A stretch of 19,664 nucleotides of DNA from JBFHNV01 sp965365655 (GTDB taxonomy: Bacteria; Pseudomonadota; Gammaproteobacteria; HK1), in assembly GCA_965365655.1 (NCBI GenBank), contig CBDUCN010000057.1, positions 1-19,664 of the forward strand. The letters are read 5' to 3'. The translations under genes were made by a program, and so were the position numbers. Shown one piece after another: positions 8,472 to 15,093 of this stretch. The notes under the pieces are model-generated. The model ran no database searches and was not told where the DNA came from. It saw only the letters and a program-made list of their open reading frames with translations. The first letter of the stretch is position 1. The number at the start of each line of letters is the position of its first letter.

Positions 8472-9272
8472 ATGCAAATCGGCGACATCACGGGCTACAT
8501 CGACGTGGCCCAGCTCGTGCTCTACGCGTTCTGGATCTTCTTCTTCGGGCTGATCCTGTACCTGCAGCGCGAGAGCAAGCGCGAGGGCTTCCCGATGCAG
8601 GCCGACCCGGCCGATCGCTTCGAGGGGCCCGGGCCGGTGCGCGGCGTGCTGCGCATGCCGGAGCCGAAGACCTTCCGCCTGCACGACGGCAGCGAGAAGA
8701 CGGTGCCGGGGCCGGAGAACGATTCCCGCGTGCTGAAGGCCGAGACCTGCGCCGGCTTCCCCGGCGCGCCGCTGCGCCCGGTGGGCGATCCGATGCAGGC
8801 CGAGCTCGGGCCCGGCGCGTACGCGCTGCGCGCCGACGAGCCGGACCTGACGATCGAGGGCGAACCCAAGATCGTGCCGCTGCGCGCGGCCGACGGCTTC
8901 GAGCTCGAGTCGCGCGACCCCGATCCCCGCGGCATGCCGGTGGTGGCCGCCGACCGCAAGGTGGCCGGCACCGTGCGCGAGGTGTGGGTGGACCGCATGG
9001 AGGTCATGGTGCGCTACCTCGAGGTCGAGGTGGGCGCAGGCGCCGACGAGGGCGCGGCGGCGCGCACCGTGCTGCTGCCGATCACCTTCTGCAAGGTCGA
9101 CCGCAAGCTCGGGCAGGTGAAGGTGCGCGCGCTGATGGCGGATCAGTTCGGCGGCGTGCCGGCGCTCGCGAACCCGGACCGCATCACGCTGCTGGAGGAG
9201 GAGAAGGTCACGGCGTACTACGGCGCCGGCACGCTGTACGCGACCCCGGCGCGCGCGGAGCCGTGGCTGTGA
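8472..9272 (+). CDS. puhA: Photosynthetic reaction centre subunit H
   Basis: PuhA is the H subunit capping the cytoplasmic face of the L/M reaction centre; it shapes the proton path to the QB quinone and helps assembly of the core complex. The 266-residue protein has one N-terminal membrane helix (about residues 12-32) beginning MQIGDITGYIDVAQLVLYAF, followed by the RESKREGFP boundary and a long soluble beta-rich domain. Conserved blocks include KAETCAGFPGAPLRPVGDPM, VREVWVDRMEVMVRYLEVEV (the region that in Rhodobacter contains the proton-relay Glu173), and the C-terminal DRITLLEEEKVTAYYGAGTLYA. The length is typical. It starts after a strong ribosome-binding site, and its stop overlaps the puhB GTG start by 4 bases. 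Confidence 0.97.
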   Translation: MQIGDITGYIDVAQLVLYAFWIFFFGLILYLQRESKREGFPMQADPADRFEGPGPVRGVLRMPEPKTFRLHDGSEKTVPGPENDSRVLKAETCAGFPGAPLRPVGDPMQAELGPGAYALRADEPDLTIEGEPKIVPLRAADGFELESRDPDPRGMPVVAADRKVAGTVREVWVDRMEVMVRYLEVEVGAGADEGAAARTVLLPITFCKVDRKLGQVKVRALMADQFGGVPALANPDRITLLEEEKVTAYYGAGTLYATPARAEPWL

Positions 9273-9970
9273 GCCGCGACGAGTACGACGCCGAGCCCGT
9301 CCCCGGGCTGCCGGAGCGCCTGCCGGCCGGCGAGCGCATGCTGTGGCAGGGCGCGCCCGCGTGGTGGCCGCTCGCGCGCGGCGCGTTCCACGTGCGCGCG
9401 GTGGGCGCGTACTTCGCGCTGCTCGCGGCGTGGCGCGTCGCGTCGGTGCACGCCGACGGCGGCGACCTCGCGGCGGCCGCGACGGCCGGCGCGCTGCCGC
9501 TCGCGCTGGCGGTGCCGGCGCTCGGCATCCTGTGCCTGATCGCGTGGCTGATGGCGCGCGCGACGCGCTACACGATCACCGACCGCCGCGTGGTCATGCG
9601 CTTCGGCGTCGCGCTGCCGATGGCCGTCAACGTGCCGTTCAGCGTGATCGAGTCGGCGAGCCTGAAGCGGCTGCGCGACGGCAGCGGCGACGTCGCGCTG
9701 TGCCCGGACCGCACCCAGCGCCCGTCGTACCTGCTGCTGTGGCCGAACGCGCGTCCGTGGCGCTTCGCCCGCGTCGAGCCCAGCCTGCGCGCGGTGCCGG
9801 ACGCCGCGGCGGTCGCCGAGCGGCTCGCCGGCGCGCTCGCGGCCTTCCACGCCGACGCGCGGCACCCGGCGCACGCGCCGGGCGCCGACGTCGCCCCGAT
9901 GCGCCCCGCGGCGAAGCCGGCGCGCGAGCCCGCGCCGCGCTCCGCGCGTCCGCTCGCCGCAGCGTCCTGA
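9269..9970 (+). CDS. puhB: Photosynthetic complex assembly protein PuhB
   Basis: PuhB is a membrane protein shown in Rhodobacter capsulatus to assist reaction-centre and LH1 assembly. The 233-residue product begins EYDAEPVPGLPERLPAGERMLWQG, a typical PuhB N-terminus, then has two hydrophobic helices (about residues 43-61 and 75-97). These lead into a bacterial PH-like (DUF304-type) domain signalled by RATRYTITDRRVVMRFGVALP. The last 40 or so residues are an Ala/Pro/Arg-rich tail that looks disordered. The GTG start at 9269 overlaps the puhA stop (GTGA) and is preceded by GGAG at 9257-9260. The position between puhA and puhC is the standard one. Confidence 0.93.
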   Translation: MSRDEYDAEPVPGLPERLPAGERMLWQGAPAWWPLARGAFHVRAVGAYFALLAAWRVASVHADGGDLAAAATAGALPLALAVPALGILCLIAWLMARATRYTITDRRVVMRFGVALPMAVNVPFSVIESASLKRLRDGSGDVALCPDRTQRPSYLLLWPNARPWRFARVEPSLRAVPDAAAVAERLAGALAAFHADARHPAHAPGADVAPMRPAAKPAREPAPRSARPLAAAS

Positions 9971-9980
9971 CGCGCGCGCC

Positions 9981-10529
9981 ATGGCACACCATCATCACCA
10001 CGCCCAGCTCCCGCGCGCCGCCCTGGTCGGCGCCGGGGTGCTGATCGCGTTCACGATCGTCGCCGCCGCGTTCGGCCGCCTGACCGGCGCCGGCGTGACC
10101 GAGATGCCTGACGGGCGCGCGATCCAGGTCCGCGCGCTGGACTTCCGCGACACCGCGGACGGCGGCGTCGCGGTGCGCGACCACGCGAGCGGCGAGGCCG
10201 TCGCGCGCATCGCGCCGGGCCACCAGGGCTTCGTGCGCGGCGTGCTGCGCGGCTTCGCGCGCGCGCGCCGGCTCGCCGGCGTCGATGACGCGCCGCCGTT
10301 CGTGCTCACCCGCTGGGCCGACGGGCGGCTGTCGCTGCACGACCCGCAGACCGGGCACCTGGTCGCGCTCGAGGCGTTCGGCCTCGACAACGCCGCCGCC
10401 TTCGCGCGCCTGATGCCGCCGCTCGCGGCGGACGCCGCACACGACACGGGTGGCCGCGCGAACGGCCACGTGACACGCAAGGAACCGGCCCCGGGCCGTG
10501 GAGGAGATCATGAGCACCACAACGGCTGA
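9981..10529 (+). CDS. puhC: Photosynthetic complex assembly protein PuhC
   Basis: PuhC is a single-pass membrane protein that, in Rhodobacter capsulatus, is needed for normal levels of the reaction centre-LH1 core. The 182-residue protein has a short cytoplasmic N-terminus, a membrane helix at about residues 11-30 (ALVGAGVLIAFTIVAAAFG), and a periplasmic domain with RALDFRDTADGGVAVRDHASG and GFVRGVLRGFARARRL, both characteristic of PuhC. The N-terminus is MAHHHHHAQ and the C-terminus ends GDHEHHNG, so both ends are histidine-rich. No clear ribosome-binding site precedes ATG 9981, which lies 10 bases after puhB, suggesting coupling. The 3' end overlaps acsF by 20 bases. Confidence 0.9.
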   Translation: MAHHHHHAQLPRAALVGAGVLIAFTIVAAAFGRLTGAGVTEMPDGRAIQVRALDFRDTADGGVAVRDHASGEAVARIAPGHQGFVRGVLRGFARARRLAGVDDAPPFVLTRWADGRLSLHDPQTGHLVALEAFGLDNAAAFARLMPPLAADAAHDTGGRANGHVTRKEPAPGRGGDHEHHNG

Positions 10530-11598
10530 CCCCCGCCTGGAGCAGGCCGCCGCCGCGGCGTTGAACGAGACCACCAGCGCCGCGAAGGAGAACACGCTGC
10601 TCGCGCCGCGCTTCTACACCACCGACTTCGACGCGATGGACCGCATCGACGTGTCCCCGGTGCAGGCCGAGTGGGACGGGCTGATCGAGGAGCTGCGCCG
10701 CGACGAGAACAAGGATCACTTCACCCGCACCGAGGCCTTCAAGGCGGACATCAACGCGCTGCCGCCGGCGCTGCGCAAGGAGTTCCTGGATTTCCTGGTG
10801 AGCTCGGTGACCGCCGAGTTCTCCGGCTGCGTGCTGTACGCGGACATCAAGAAGCGGGTCAGCAACCCGGCCGTGAAGGAGGTCATGGGGCTGATGGCGC
10901 GCGACGAGTCGCGCCACGCGGGCTTCATCAACCACGCGCTGAAGGACTTCGGCCTCGGCGTGGACCTCGGCTTCCTGAAGCGCGAGAAGAAGTACACCTT
11001 CTTCAAGCCCAAGTACATCTTCTACGCGACCTACCTGTCGGAGAAGATCGGCTACGCGCGCTACATCTCGATCTACCGCCAGCTCGAGCGCCACCCCGAG
11101 CACCGCTTCCACCCGATCTTCAAGTGGTTCCAGGAGTGGTGCAACGACGAGTTCCGCCACGGCGAGGTGTTCGCGCTGCTGATGCGCGCGAACCCGCACC
11201 TGCTGCGCGGCCACAACCGGCTCTGGATCCGGTTCTTCCTGCTCGCGGTGTACGCGACCATGTACGTGCGCGACCACGCGCGCCCGGCGTTCCACCACGC
11301 GCTCGGCCTCGATCCCACCGCGTACGACTACCAGGTGTTCTCGATCACGTCGGAGTGCACGCGCCAGGTGTTCCCGTTCACGCTGGACATCGACAACCCG
11401 GTGTTCCGCAACGGCCTCGAGCGGCTTCGCCGCATCGCCGTCGCGAGCGCCGACGCGAAGCGGCGCGGCGGGATCGCGGGCCTCGCGAAGCGCGCGGTGC
11501 TCGGCATCGCGGGCGCGGCCACGTTCGCGCGGCTGTACGTGCTGCCGACGCGCTCGAACGCGATCCCGGAAACCGTGCGCACGGTTCCGGCCTGGTAG
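10510..11598 (+). CDS. acsF: Aerobic Mg-protoporphyrin IX monomethyl ester (oxidative) cyclase
   Basis: AcsF is the O2-dependent diiron cyclase that forms the isocyclic E ring, converting Mg-protoporphyrin IX monomethyl ester to protochlorophyllide. The 362-residue protein carries the expected carboxylate/histidine iron ligands: Glu103 in AEFSGC, Glu133-x-x-His136 in DESRHAGF, and Glu214-x-x-His217 in DEFRHGEVF. It also has LAPRFYTTDFDAMDRIDVSP near the start. An in-frame GTG at 10498 is possible, but GGAGGAG at 10500-10506 sits ideally for ATG 10510, so I use the ATG. It overlaps the puhC end by 20 bases, and puhE follows after 31 bases. Its presence implies synthesis of bacteriochlorophyll under oxic or microoxic conditions; no anaerobic cyclase (bchE) is visible in the window. 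Confidence 0.97.
   Translation: MSTTTADPRLEQAAAAALNETTSAAKENTLLAPRFYTTDFDAMDRIDVSPVQAEWDGLIEELRRDENKDHFTRTEAFKADINALPPALRKEFLDFLVSSVTAEFSGCVLYADIKKRVSNPAVKEVMGLMARDESRHAGFINHALKDFGLGVDLGFLKREKKYTFFKPKYIFYATYLSEKIGYARYISIYRQLERHPEHRFHPIFKWFQEWCNDEFRHGEVFALLMRANPHLLRGHNRLWIRFFLLAVYATMYVRDHARPAFHHALGLDPTAYDYQVFSITSECTRQVFPFTLDIDNPVFRNGLERLRRIAVASADAKRRGGIAGLAKRAVLGIAGAATFARLYVLPTRSNAIPETVRTVPAW
11566..11590 (+). other. Stem-loop-forming inverted repeat at the 3' end of acsF
   Basis: CCGGA, a single bulged A, then ACCGTGC pair with GCACGGT and TCCGG, giving a nearly perfect hairpin whose 3' arm ends 5 bases before the acsF stop codon (11596). It encodes PETVRTVP, so it is also coding. It could be an RNA processing or stability element between acsF and puhE; there is no following U-run, so it does not look like an intrinsic terminator. 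Confidence 0.4.
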
Positions 11599-11629
11599 CG
11601 CCGCAGGGCCGGGCGCGAGGAGCCGCACG

Positions 11630-12484
11630 ATGGCCGAGCTGGTGTGGCCGGCGCTGTTCGCGCTGTTCCTGTGGTGGGCCGGCACCGGCCTCGTGCTGTA
11701 TCTCGACGGGCTCGCGCGGCGCACCCACCGCTGGACCCTGCTCGCCGCCGCGGGCGTCGCGCTCGCGGCGCTGCACGGCCTCGCCGCGAGCAGCGCGAGC
11801 GCGACGCCCGCGGGCGCGTACCTGGCCTTCGCGTGCGCGGTCGCGATCTTCGGCGCGCTGGAGCTCGCCTACTACCTGGGCTTCGTGACCGGCGTGCACC
11901 GCACGCCGTGCCCGCCGGGCTGCTCGCCGTGGCGGCGCTTCGCGCTGGCGCTGGGTGCGAGCGTCTACCACGAGCTGTCGCTGGTGGCCGGCGCGTGCGT
12001 GGTGCTCGCGGCGACCGCGCAGGGCGAGAACGCGGTGGGGCTGCACACCTACCTCGTGCTCTGGCTGATGCGCTGGAGCGCGAAGCTGAACCTGTTCCTC
12101 GGGGTGTCGAACTTCCACCAGGAGTGGCTGCCGGCGCACCTGCGCTACGTGGTCAGCTACATCCCGAAGCGGCGCATGAACCTGCTGTTCCCGGTGTCGG
12201 TGAGCGCCGCGACCGCGCTCGCCGCGCTGCTGGTCGCCGGCGCGCTGTCGCCGCACGCGGGCGAGTTCCAGCGCGCCGGCCACGCGCTGGTCGCGACGCT
12301 GCTGGTGCTGGCCGTCGTCGAGCACTGGTTCCTCGTGCTGCCGCTGCCCGACGACGCGCTGTGGCGCTGGGCGATCCGCTCGGGCTCGGAGCCGCGGCGG
12401 GTGCCGCCCGCGGGCACCGGCGCGCTGCTGGAGGCCGGCGGCGCGCGCATCGGCGCACCGGTGAGCACGAGCCGTTCCGACTGA
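11630..12484 (+). CDS. puhE: PuhE (DUF3623) integral membrane photosynthetic complex assembly protein
   Basis: PuhE is a polytopic membrane protein encoded next to acsF in many proteobacterial PGCs. In Rhodobacter capsulatus it has been linked to reaction-centre/LH1 formation and pigment production, but its biochemical role is unknown. The 284-residue protein shows about seven hydrophobic segments. Family sequence is visible in LYLDGLARRTHRWTL, YHELSLVAGACVV, and the block LMRWSAKLNLFLGVSNFHQE. The start ATG 11630 has GAGGAG at 11617-11622. The C-terminal 30 residues are Ala/Gly-rich and probably cytoplasmic. hemA follows after 46 bases. Confidence 0.92.
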   Translation: MAELVWPALFALFLWWAGTGLVLYLDGLARRTHRWTLLAAAGVALAALHGLAASSASATPAGAYLAFACAVAIFGALELAYYLGFVTGVHRTPCPPGCSPWRRFALALGASVYHELSLVAGACVVLAATAQGENAVGLHTYLVLWLMRWSAKLNLFLGVSNFHQEWLPAHLRYVVSYIPKRRMNLLFPVSVSAATALAALLVAGALSPHAGEFQRAGHALVATLLVLAVVEHWFLVLPLPDDALWRWAIRSGSEPRRVPPAGTGALLEAGGARIGAPVSTSRSD

Positions 12485-12507
12485 GGGTGCGCCGCGGCGC
12501 CGCACCC
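12485..12507 (+). other. Intergenic hairpin between puhE and hemA
   Basis: GGGTGCG (12485-12491) and CGCACCC (12501-12507) form a 7-bp stem with a 9-base loop directly after the puhE stop. A second short inverted repeat CCGGA/TCCGG (12506-12510 and 12515-12519) adjoins it and touches the hemA ribosome-binding site. There is no T-run, so this is not a clear terminator; mRNA stabilisation or modulation of hemA translation are possibilities. Confidence 0.4.
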
Positions 12508-12517
12508 GGAATCTTCC

Positions 12518-12525
12518 GGAGGAGG
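12518..12525 (+). promoter_or_regulatory. Ribosome-binding site of hemA
   Basis: GGAGGAGG is 5 bases upstream of ATG 12531 and is among the strongest Shine-Dalgarno sequences in the window. Its first two bases lie within the second small inverted repeat of the puhE-hemA gap. Confidence 0.75.
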
Positions 12526-12530
12526 ACGCG

Positions 12531-13742
12531 ATGAACTACGAGAAATTCTTCCACGACCGCCTGTCCGAGCTGTCACGGGAGGGCCGCTACCGGGTGTTCG
12601 CGGACCTGGAGCGTCACCGCGGCGACTTCCCGCACGCGACCCACCACACGGGCGACGCGCGCAACGAGGTCACGGTGTGGTGCTCGAACGACTACCTCGG
12701 GATGGGACAGCACCCGTCGGTGATCGCGGCGATGCACGAGGCGCTGGACGCGTGCGGCGCCGGCGCCGGGGGCACGCGCAACATCTCCGGCACCAACCAC
12801 TACCACGTGCTGCTCGAGCGCGAGCTCGCGGACCTGCACGCGAAGCCCGCTGCGCTGCTGTTCACGTCCGGCTACGTGTCGAACTGGGCCGCGCTGGGCA
12901 CGCTCGCGTCGCAGATGCCGGGCTGCGTCGTGTTCTCCGACAGCCTGAACCACGCGTCGATGATCGAGGGCATCCGCCACAGCCGGGCGCGCAAGGTGAT
13001 CTTCCGCCACAACGACCCCGAGGACCTCGATCGCCTGCTGTCGGAGGTGGACCCGTCGCTGCCGAAGCTGGTCGCGTTCGAGTCCGTGTACTCGATGGAC
13101 GGCGACATCGCGCCGATCGCGGAGCTGTGCGACGTCGCCGACGCGCACGGCGCGATGACGTACCTCGACGAGGTGCACGCGGTGGGGCTGTACGGCCCGC
13201 GCGGCGGCGGCATCTCGGAGCGCGAGCGCGTCGCGCACCGCGTGACGGTGATCGAGGGCACGCTGGGCAAGGCCTTCGGGGTGCTCGGCGGCTACATCGC
13301 GGCCAGCGAGGCGTTGTGCGACTTCGTGCGCAGCCACGCGTCGGGCTTCATCTTCACCACCGCGCTGCCGCCGGCGGTGGCCGCCGGCGCGCGCGCCGGG
13401 GTGCGCCACCTGAAGGCCAGCAACGCCGAGCGCGTGCGCCAGCGCGAGCAGGTCGCGAAGGTGCGCCGCGGCCTCGACGTGCTGGGCATCCCGCACCTCG
13501 ACAACCCGAGCCACATCGTGCCGGTGATGGTCGGCGACGCGCGCCTGTGCAAGCAGATGAGCGATCGCCTGCTCGGCGACTACGGCATCTACGTGCAGCC
13601 GATCAACTACCCGACGGTGCCGCGCGGCACCGAGCGCCTGCGCATCACGCCGTCGCCGCTGCACTCGGACCAGGACATCTCGCACCTGCTCGGCGCGCTG
13701 TCCGAGGTGTGGGCGCTGTCCGGGCTGCGCAGCGCCGCCTGA
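12531..13742 (+). CDS. hemA: 5-aminolevulinate synthase (C4/Shemin pathway)
   Basis: This PLP enzyme condenses glycine with succinyl-CoA to give 5-aminolevulinate, the first committed tetrapyrrole precursor for both heme and bacteriochlorophyll. The 403-residue protein is the usual length and has family blocks from the N-terminus: MNYEKFFHDRLSELSREGRY, VWCSNDYLGMGQHP, the glycine-rich GAGAGGTRNISGTNHYH, FSDSLNHASMIEGIR, and DEVHAVGLYG with Asp213 (PLP pyridine contact) and His216. The PLP-binding lysine is Lys247 in GTLGKAFG. The C-terminal YVQPINYPTVPRGTERLRI is typical of ALA synthase and separates it from the related AONS (BioF) and KBL enzymes. It is the last gene of the puh run; in many alphaproteobacterial PGCs puhE-hemA is followed by cytochrome genes, here by bchIDO. 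Confidence 0.96.
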   Translation: MNYEKFFHDRLSELSREGRYRVFADLERHRGDFPHATHHTGDARNEVTVWCSNDYLGMGQHPSVIAAMHEALDACGAGAGGTRNISGTNHYHVLLERELADLHAKPAALLFTSGYVSNWAALGTLASQMPGCVVFSDSLNHASMIEGIRHSRARKVIFRHNDPEDLDRLLSEVDPSLPKLVAFESVYSMDGDIAPIAELCDVADAHGAMTYLDEVHAVGLYGPRGGGISERERVAHRVTVIEGTLGKAFGVLGGYIAASEALCDFVRSHASGFIFTTALPPAVAAGARAGVRHLKASNAERVRQREQVAKVRRGLDVLGIPHLDNPSHIVPVMVGDARLCKQMSDRLLGDYGIYVQPINYPTVPRGTERLRITPSPLHSDQDISHLLGALSEVWALSGLRSAA

Positions 13743-13982
13743 GCCCGCGCGTGCGACCCTGCGATCGCGACGGCGACGCACGTGCGCGGCACACCAGCCC
13801 CGCGATGCCGGGCGCGCGCCGGCGAGCCCCCACGCATGAGTGACAGGGCCGCGGACGCCGACGACGGCGCCCGCCCGTGCGTCGCGACGCGCGCGGCGCC
13901 GGCGCCGCGCGCGTGCACCCCGGCGGGCGCTGTAACCTCCGCTGCCCCGGCCCCGCGGCCGCGACCCAGGCGACGCCCCCCG
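13743..13982 (+). other. hemA-bchI intergenic region, probable bchIDO promoter region
   Basis: These 240 bases separate the puh-acsF-hemA run from bchIDO and probably hold the bchI promoter. The only AT-richer spot is CTGTAACC near 13930-13937, whose TGTAAC matches four of six -10 positions, but no convincing -35 is visible. I found no TGT-N12-ACA (PpsR/CrtJ type) site. A palindrome at 13887-13914 is listed separately. Confidence 0.35.
13887..13914. repeat. Perfect 28-base palindrome in the hemA-bchI intergenic region
   Basis: The half-site ACGCGCGCGGCGCC is followed immediately by its exact reverse complement, centred between 13900 and 13901, with the first mismatch at 13886/13915. It lies 145 bases after hemA and 69 bases before the bchI start, in the only sizeable gap inside the cluster. 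As RNA it would form a very stable hairpin, but with no T-run; as DNA it could be a dimeric protein site. Functions proposed (terminator-like block, mRNA processing, operator) are inference. Confidence 0.55.
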
Positions 13983-15002
13983 ATGCCCGTGCACTACCCG
14001 TTCTCGGCCATCGTCGGCCAGGACGAGATGAAGCTCGCGCTGCTCGTCGCGGCGGTGGATCCCAGCGTCGGCGGCGTGCTGGTGTTCGGCGATCGCGGCA
14101 CCGGCAAGTCCACCGCGGTGCGCGCGCTGGCCGCGCTGCTGCCGCGGATGCGCGCGGTGACCGGCTGCCCGTACTCCTGCGCTCCGGACGCGGCCGCGGG
14201 GTTGTGCGCCGCGTGCCGCGCGGCCGACGGCGAGCCGCCGAGCCGGCTGGTGCCGGTGCCGGTGGTGGACCTGCCGCTGGGCGCGACCGAGGACCGCGTC
14301 GTCGGTGCGCTGGATCTCGAGCGCGCGCTGGCCGACGGCGTGAAGGCCTTCGAGCCCGGCCTGCTCGCGCGCGCGCACCGCGGCTTCCTGTACATCGACG
14401 AGGTGAACCTGCTCGAGGACCACCTGGTGGACGCGCTGCTGGACGTCGCGGCGTCCGGCGAGAACGTCGTCGAGCGCGAGGGGCTGAGCGTGCGCCACCC
14501 GGCGCGCTTCGTGCTCGTCGGCAGCGGCAATCCGGAGGAGGGCGAGCTGCGCCCGCAGCTGCTCGACCGCTTCGGCCTGTCGGTGGACGTGCAGACCCCG
14601 GAGGACCTGGCCACGCGCGTCGAGGTCGTGCGCCGCCGCGACGCGTTCGAGCGCGACCGCGAGGGCTTCGTGGCGACCTGGAAGCGGCGCGACGCGCGCA
14701 TCCGGCGCCGGATCGTCGACGCGCGCGAGCGCCTCGCCGAGGTGTCGCTGCCGGACGCCGCGGTGGAGCGCGCGGCCGCGCTGTGCATGCGCCTCGGCAC
14801 CGACGGCCTGCGCGGCGAGCTCACGCTGGTGCGCGCAGCGCGCGCGCTCGCGGCCCTGGACGGCGACGCCGCGGTGGACGACGCGCATCTCAGGCGCATC
14901 GCGCCGCCGGCGCTTCGCCACCGGCTGCGCCGCAACCCGCTGGACGACGCCGGCTCCGGCGTGCGCGTCGAGCGCGCGATCGAGGAGACCTTCGCGGCGT
15001 GA
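13983..15002 (+). CDS. bchI: Magnesium chelatase AAA+ ATPase subunit I
   Basis: BchI is the ATP-hydrolysing AAA+ subunit of Mg chelatase; its hexameric ring works with BchD to drive Mg2+ insertion by BchH. The 339-residue product from ATG 13983 begins MPVHYPFSAIVGQDEMKLAL, the standard BchI N-terminus. It has Walker A GDRGTGKST at residues 36-44, Walker B FLYIDEVNLL with Asp139-Glu140, the GATEDRVVGALDLERAL segment, and RPQLLDRFGLSV containing the arginine-finger region. The frame extends upstream to an ATG at 13836 and a GTG at 13782, but those 49 or more extra residues are Ala/Pro/Arg-rich, unlike BchI, and would cover the palindrome; I reject them. The ribosome-binding site is weak. bchD follows after 91 bases. 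Confidence 0.96.
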   Translation: MPVHYPFSAIVGQDEMKLALLVAAVDPSVGGVLVFGDRGTGKSTAVRALAALLPRMRAVTGCPYSCAPDAAAGLCAACRAADGEPPSRLVPVPVVDLPLGATEDRVVGALDLERALADGVKAFEPGLLARAHRGFLYIDEVNLLEDHLVDALLDVAASGENVVEREGLSVRHPARFVLVGSGNPEEGELRPQLLDRFGLSVDVQTPEDLATRVEVVRRRDAFERDREGFVATWKRRDARIRRRIVDARERLAEVSLPDAAVERAAALCMRLGTDGLRGELTLVRAARALAALDGDAAVDDAHLRRIAPPALRHRLRRNPLDDAGSGVRVERAIEETFAA

Positions 15003-15093
15003 GCGCCGCGGACGGCGGCGGGCGACGACGGCCGCTGCGCGCGAGCCGGCCGGCGCCGGGTGCCCGCAGCGCCGATCTCGCGGCGGCCGCGCC

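Noticed and set aside
13931..13936. TGTAAC as a PpsR/CrtJ half-site or -10 box upstream of bchI
   Set aside because: No ACA follows at the required 12-base spacing and no -35 element is visible; kept only as a weak note in the intergenic entry.
13782..13982. Upstream in-frame extension of bchI (GTG 13782 or ATG 13836)
   Set aside because: The extra residues are low-complexity and unlike BchI, whose family N-terminus begins at ATG 13983.
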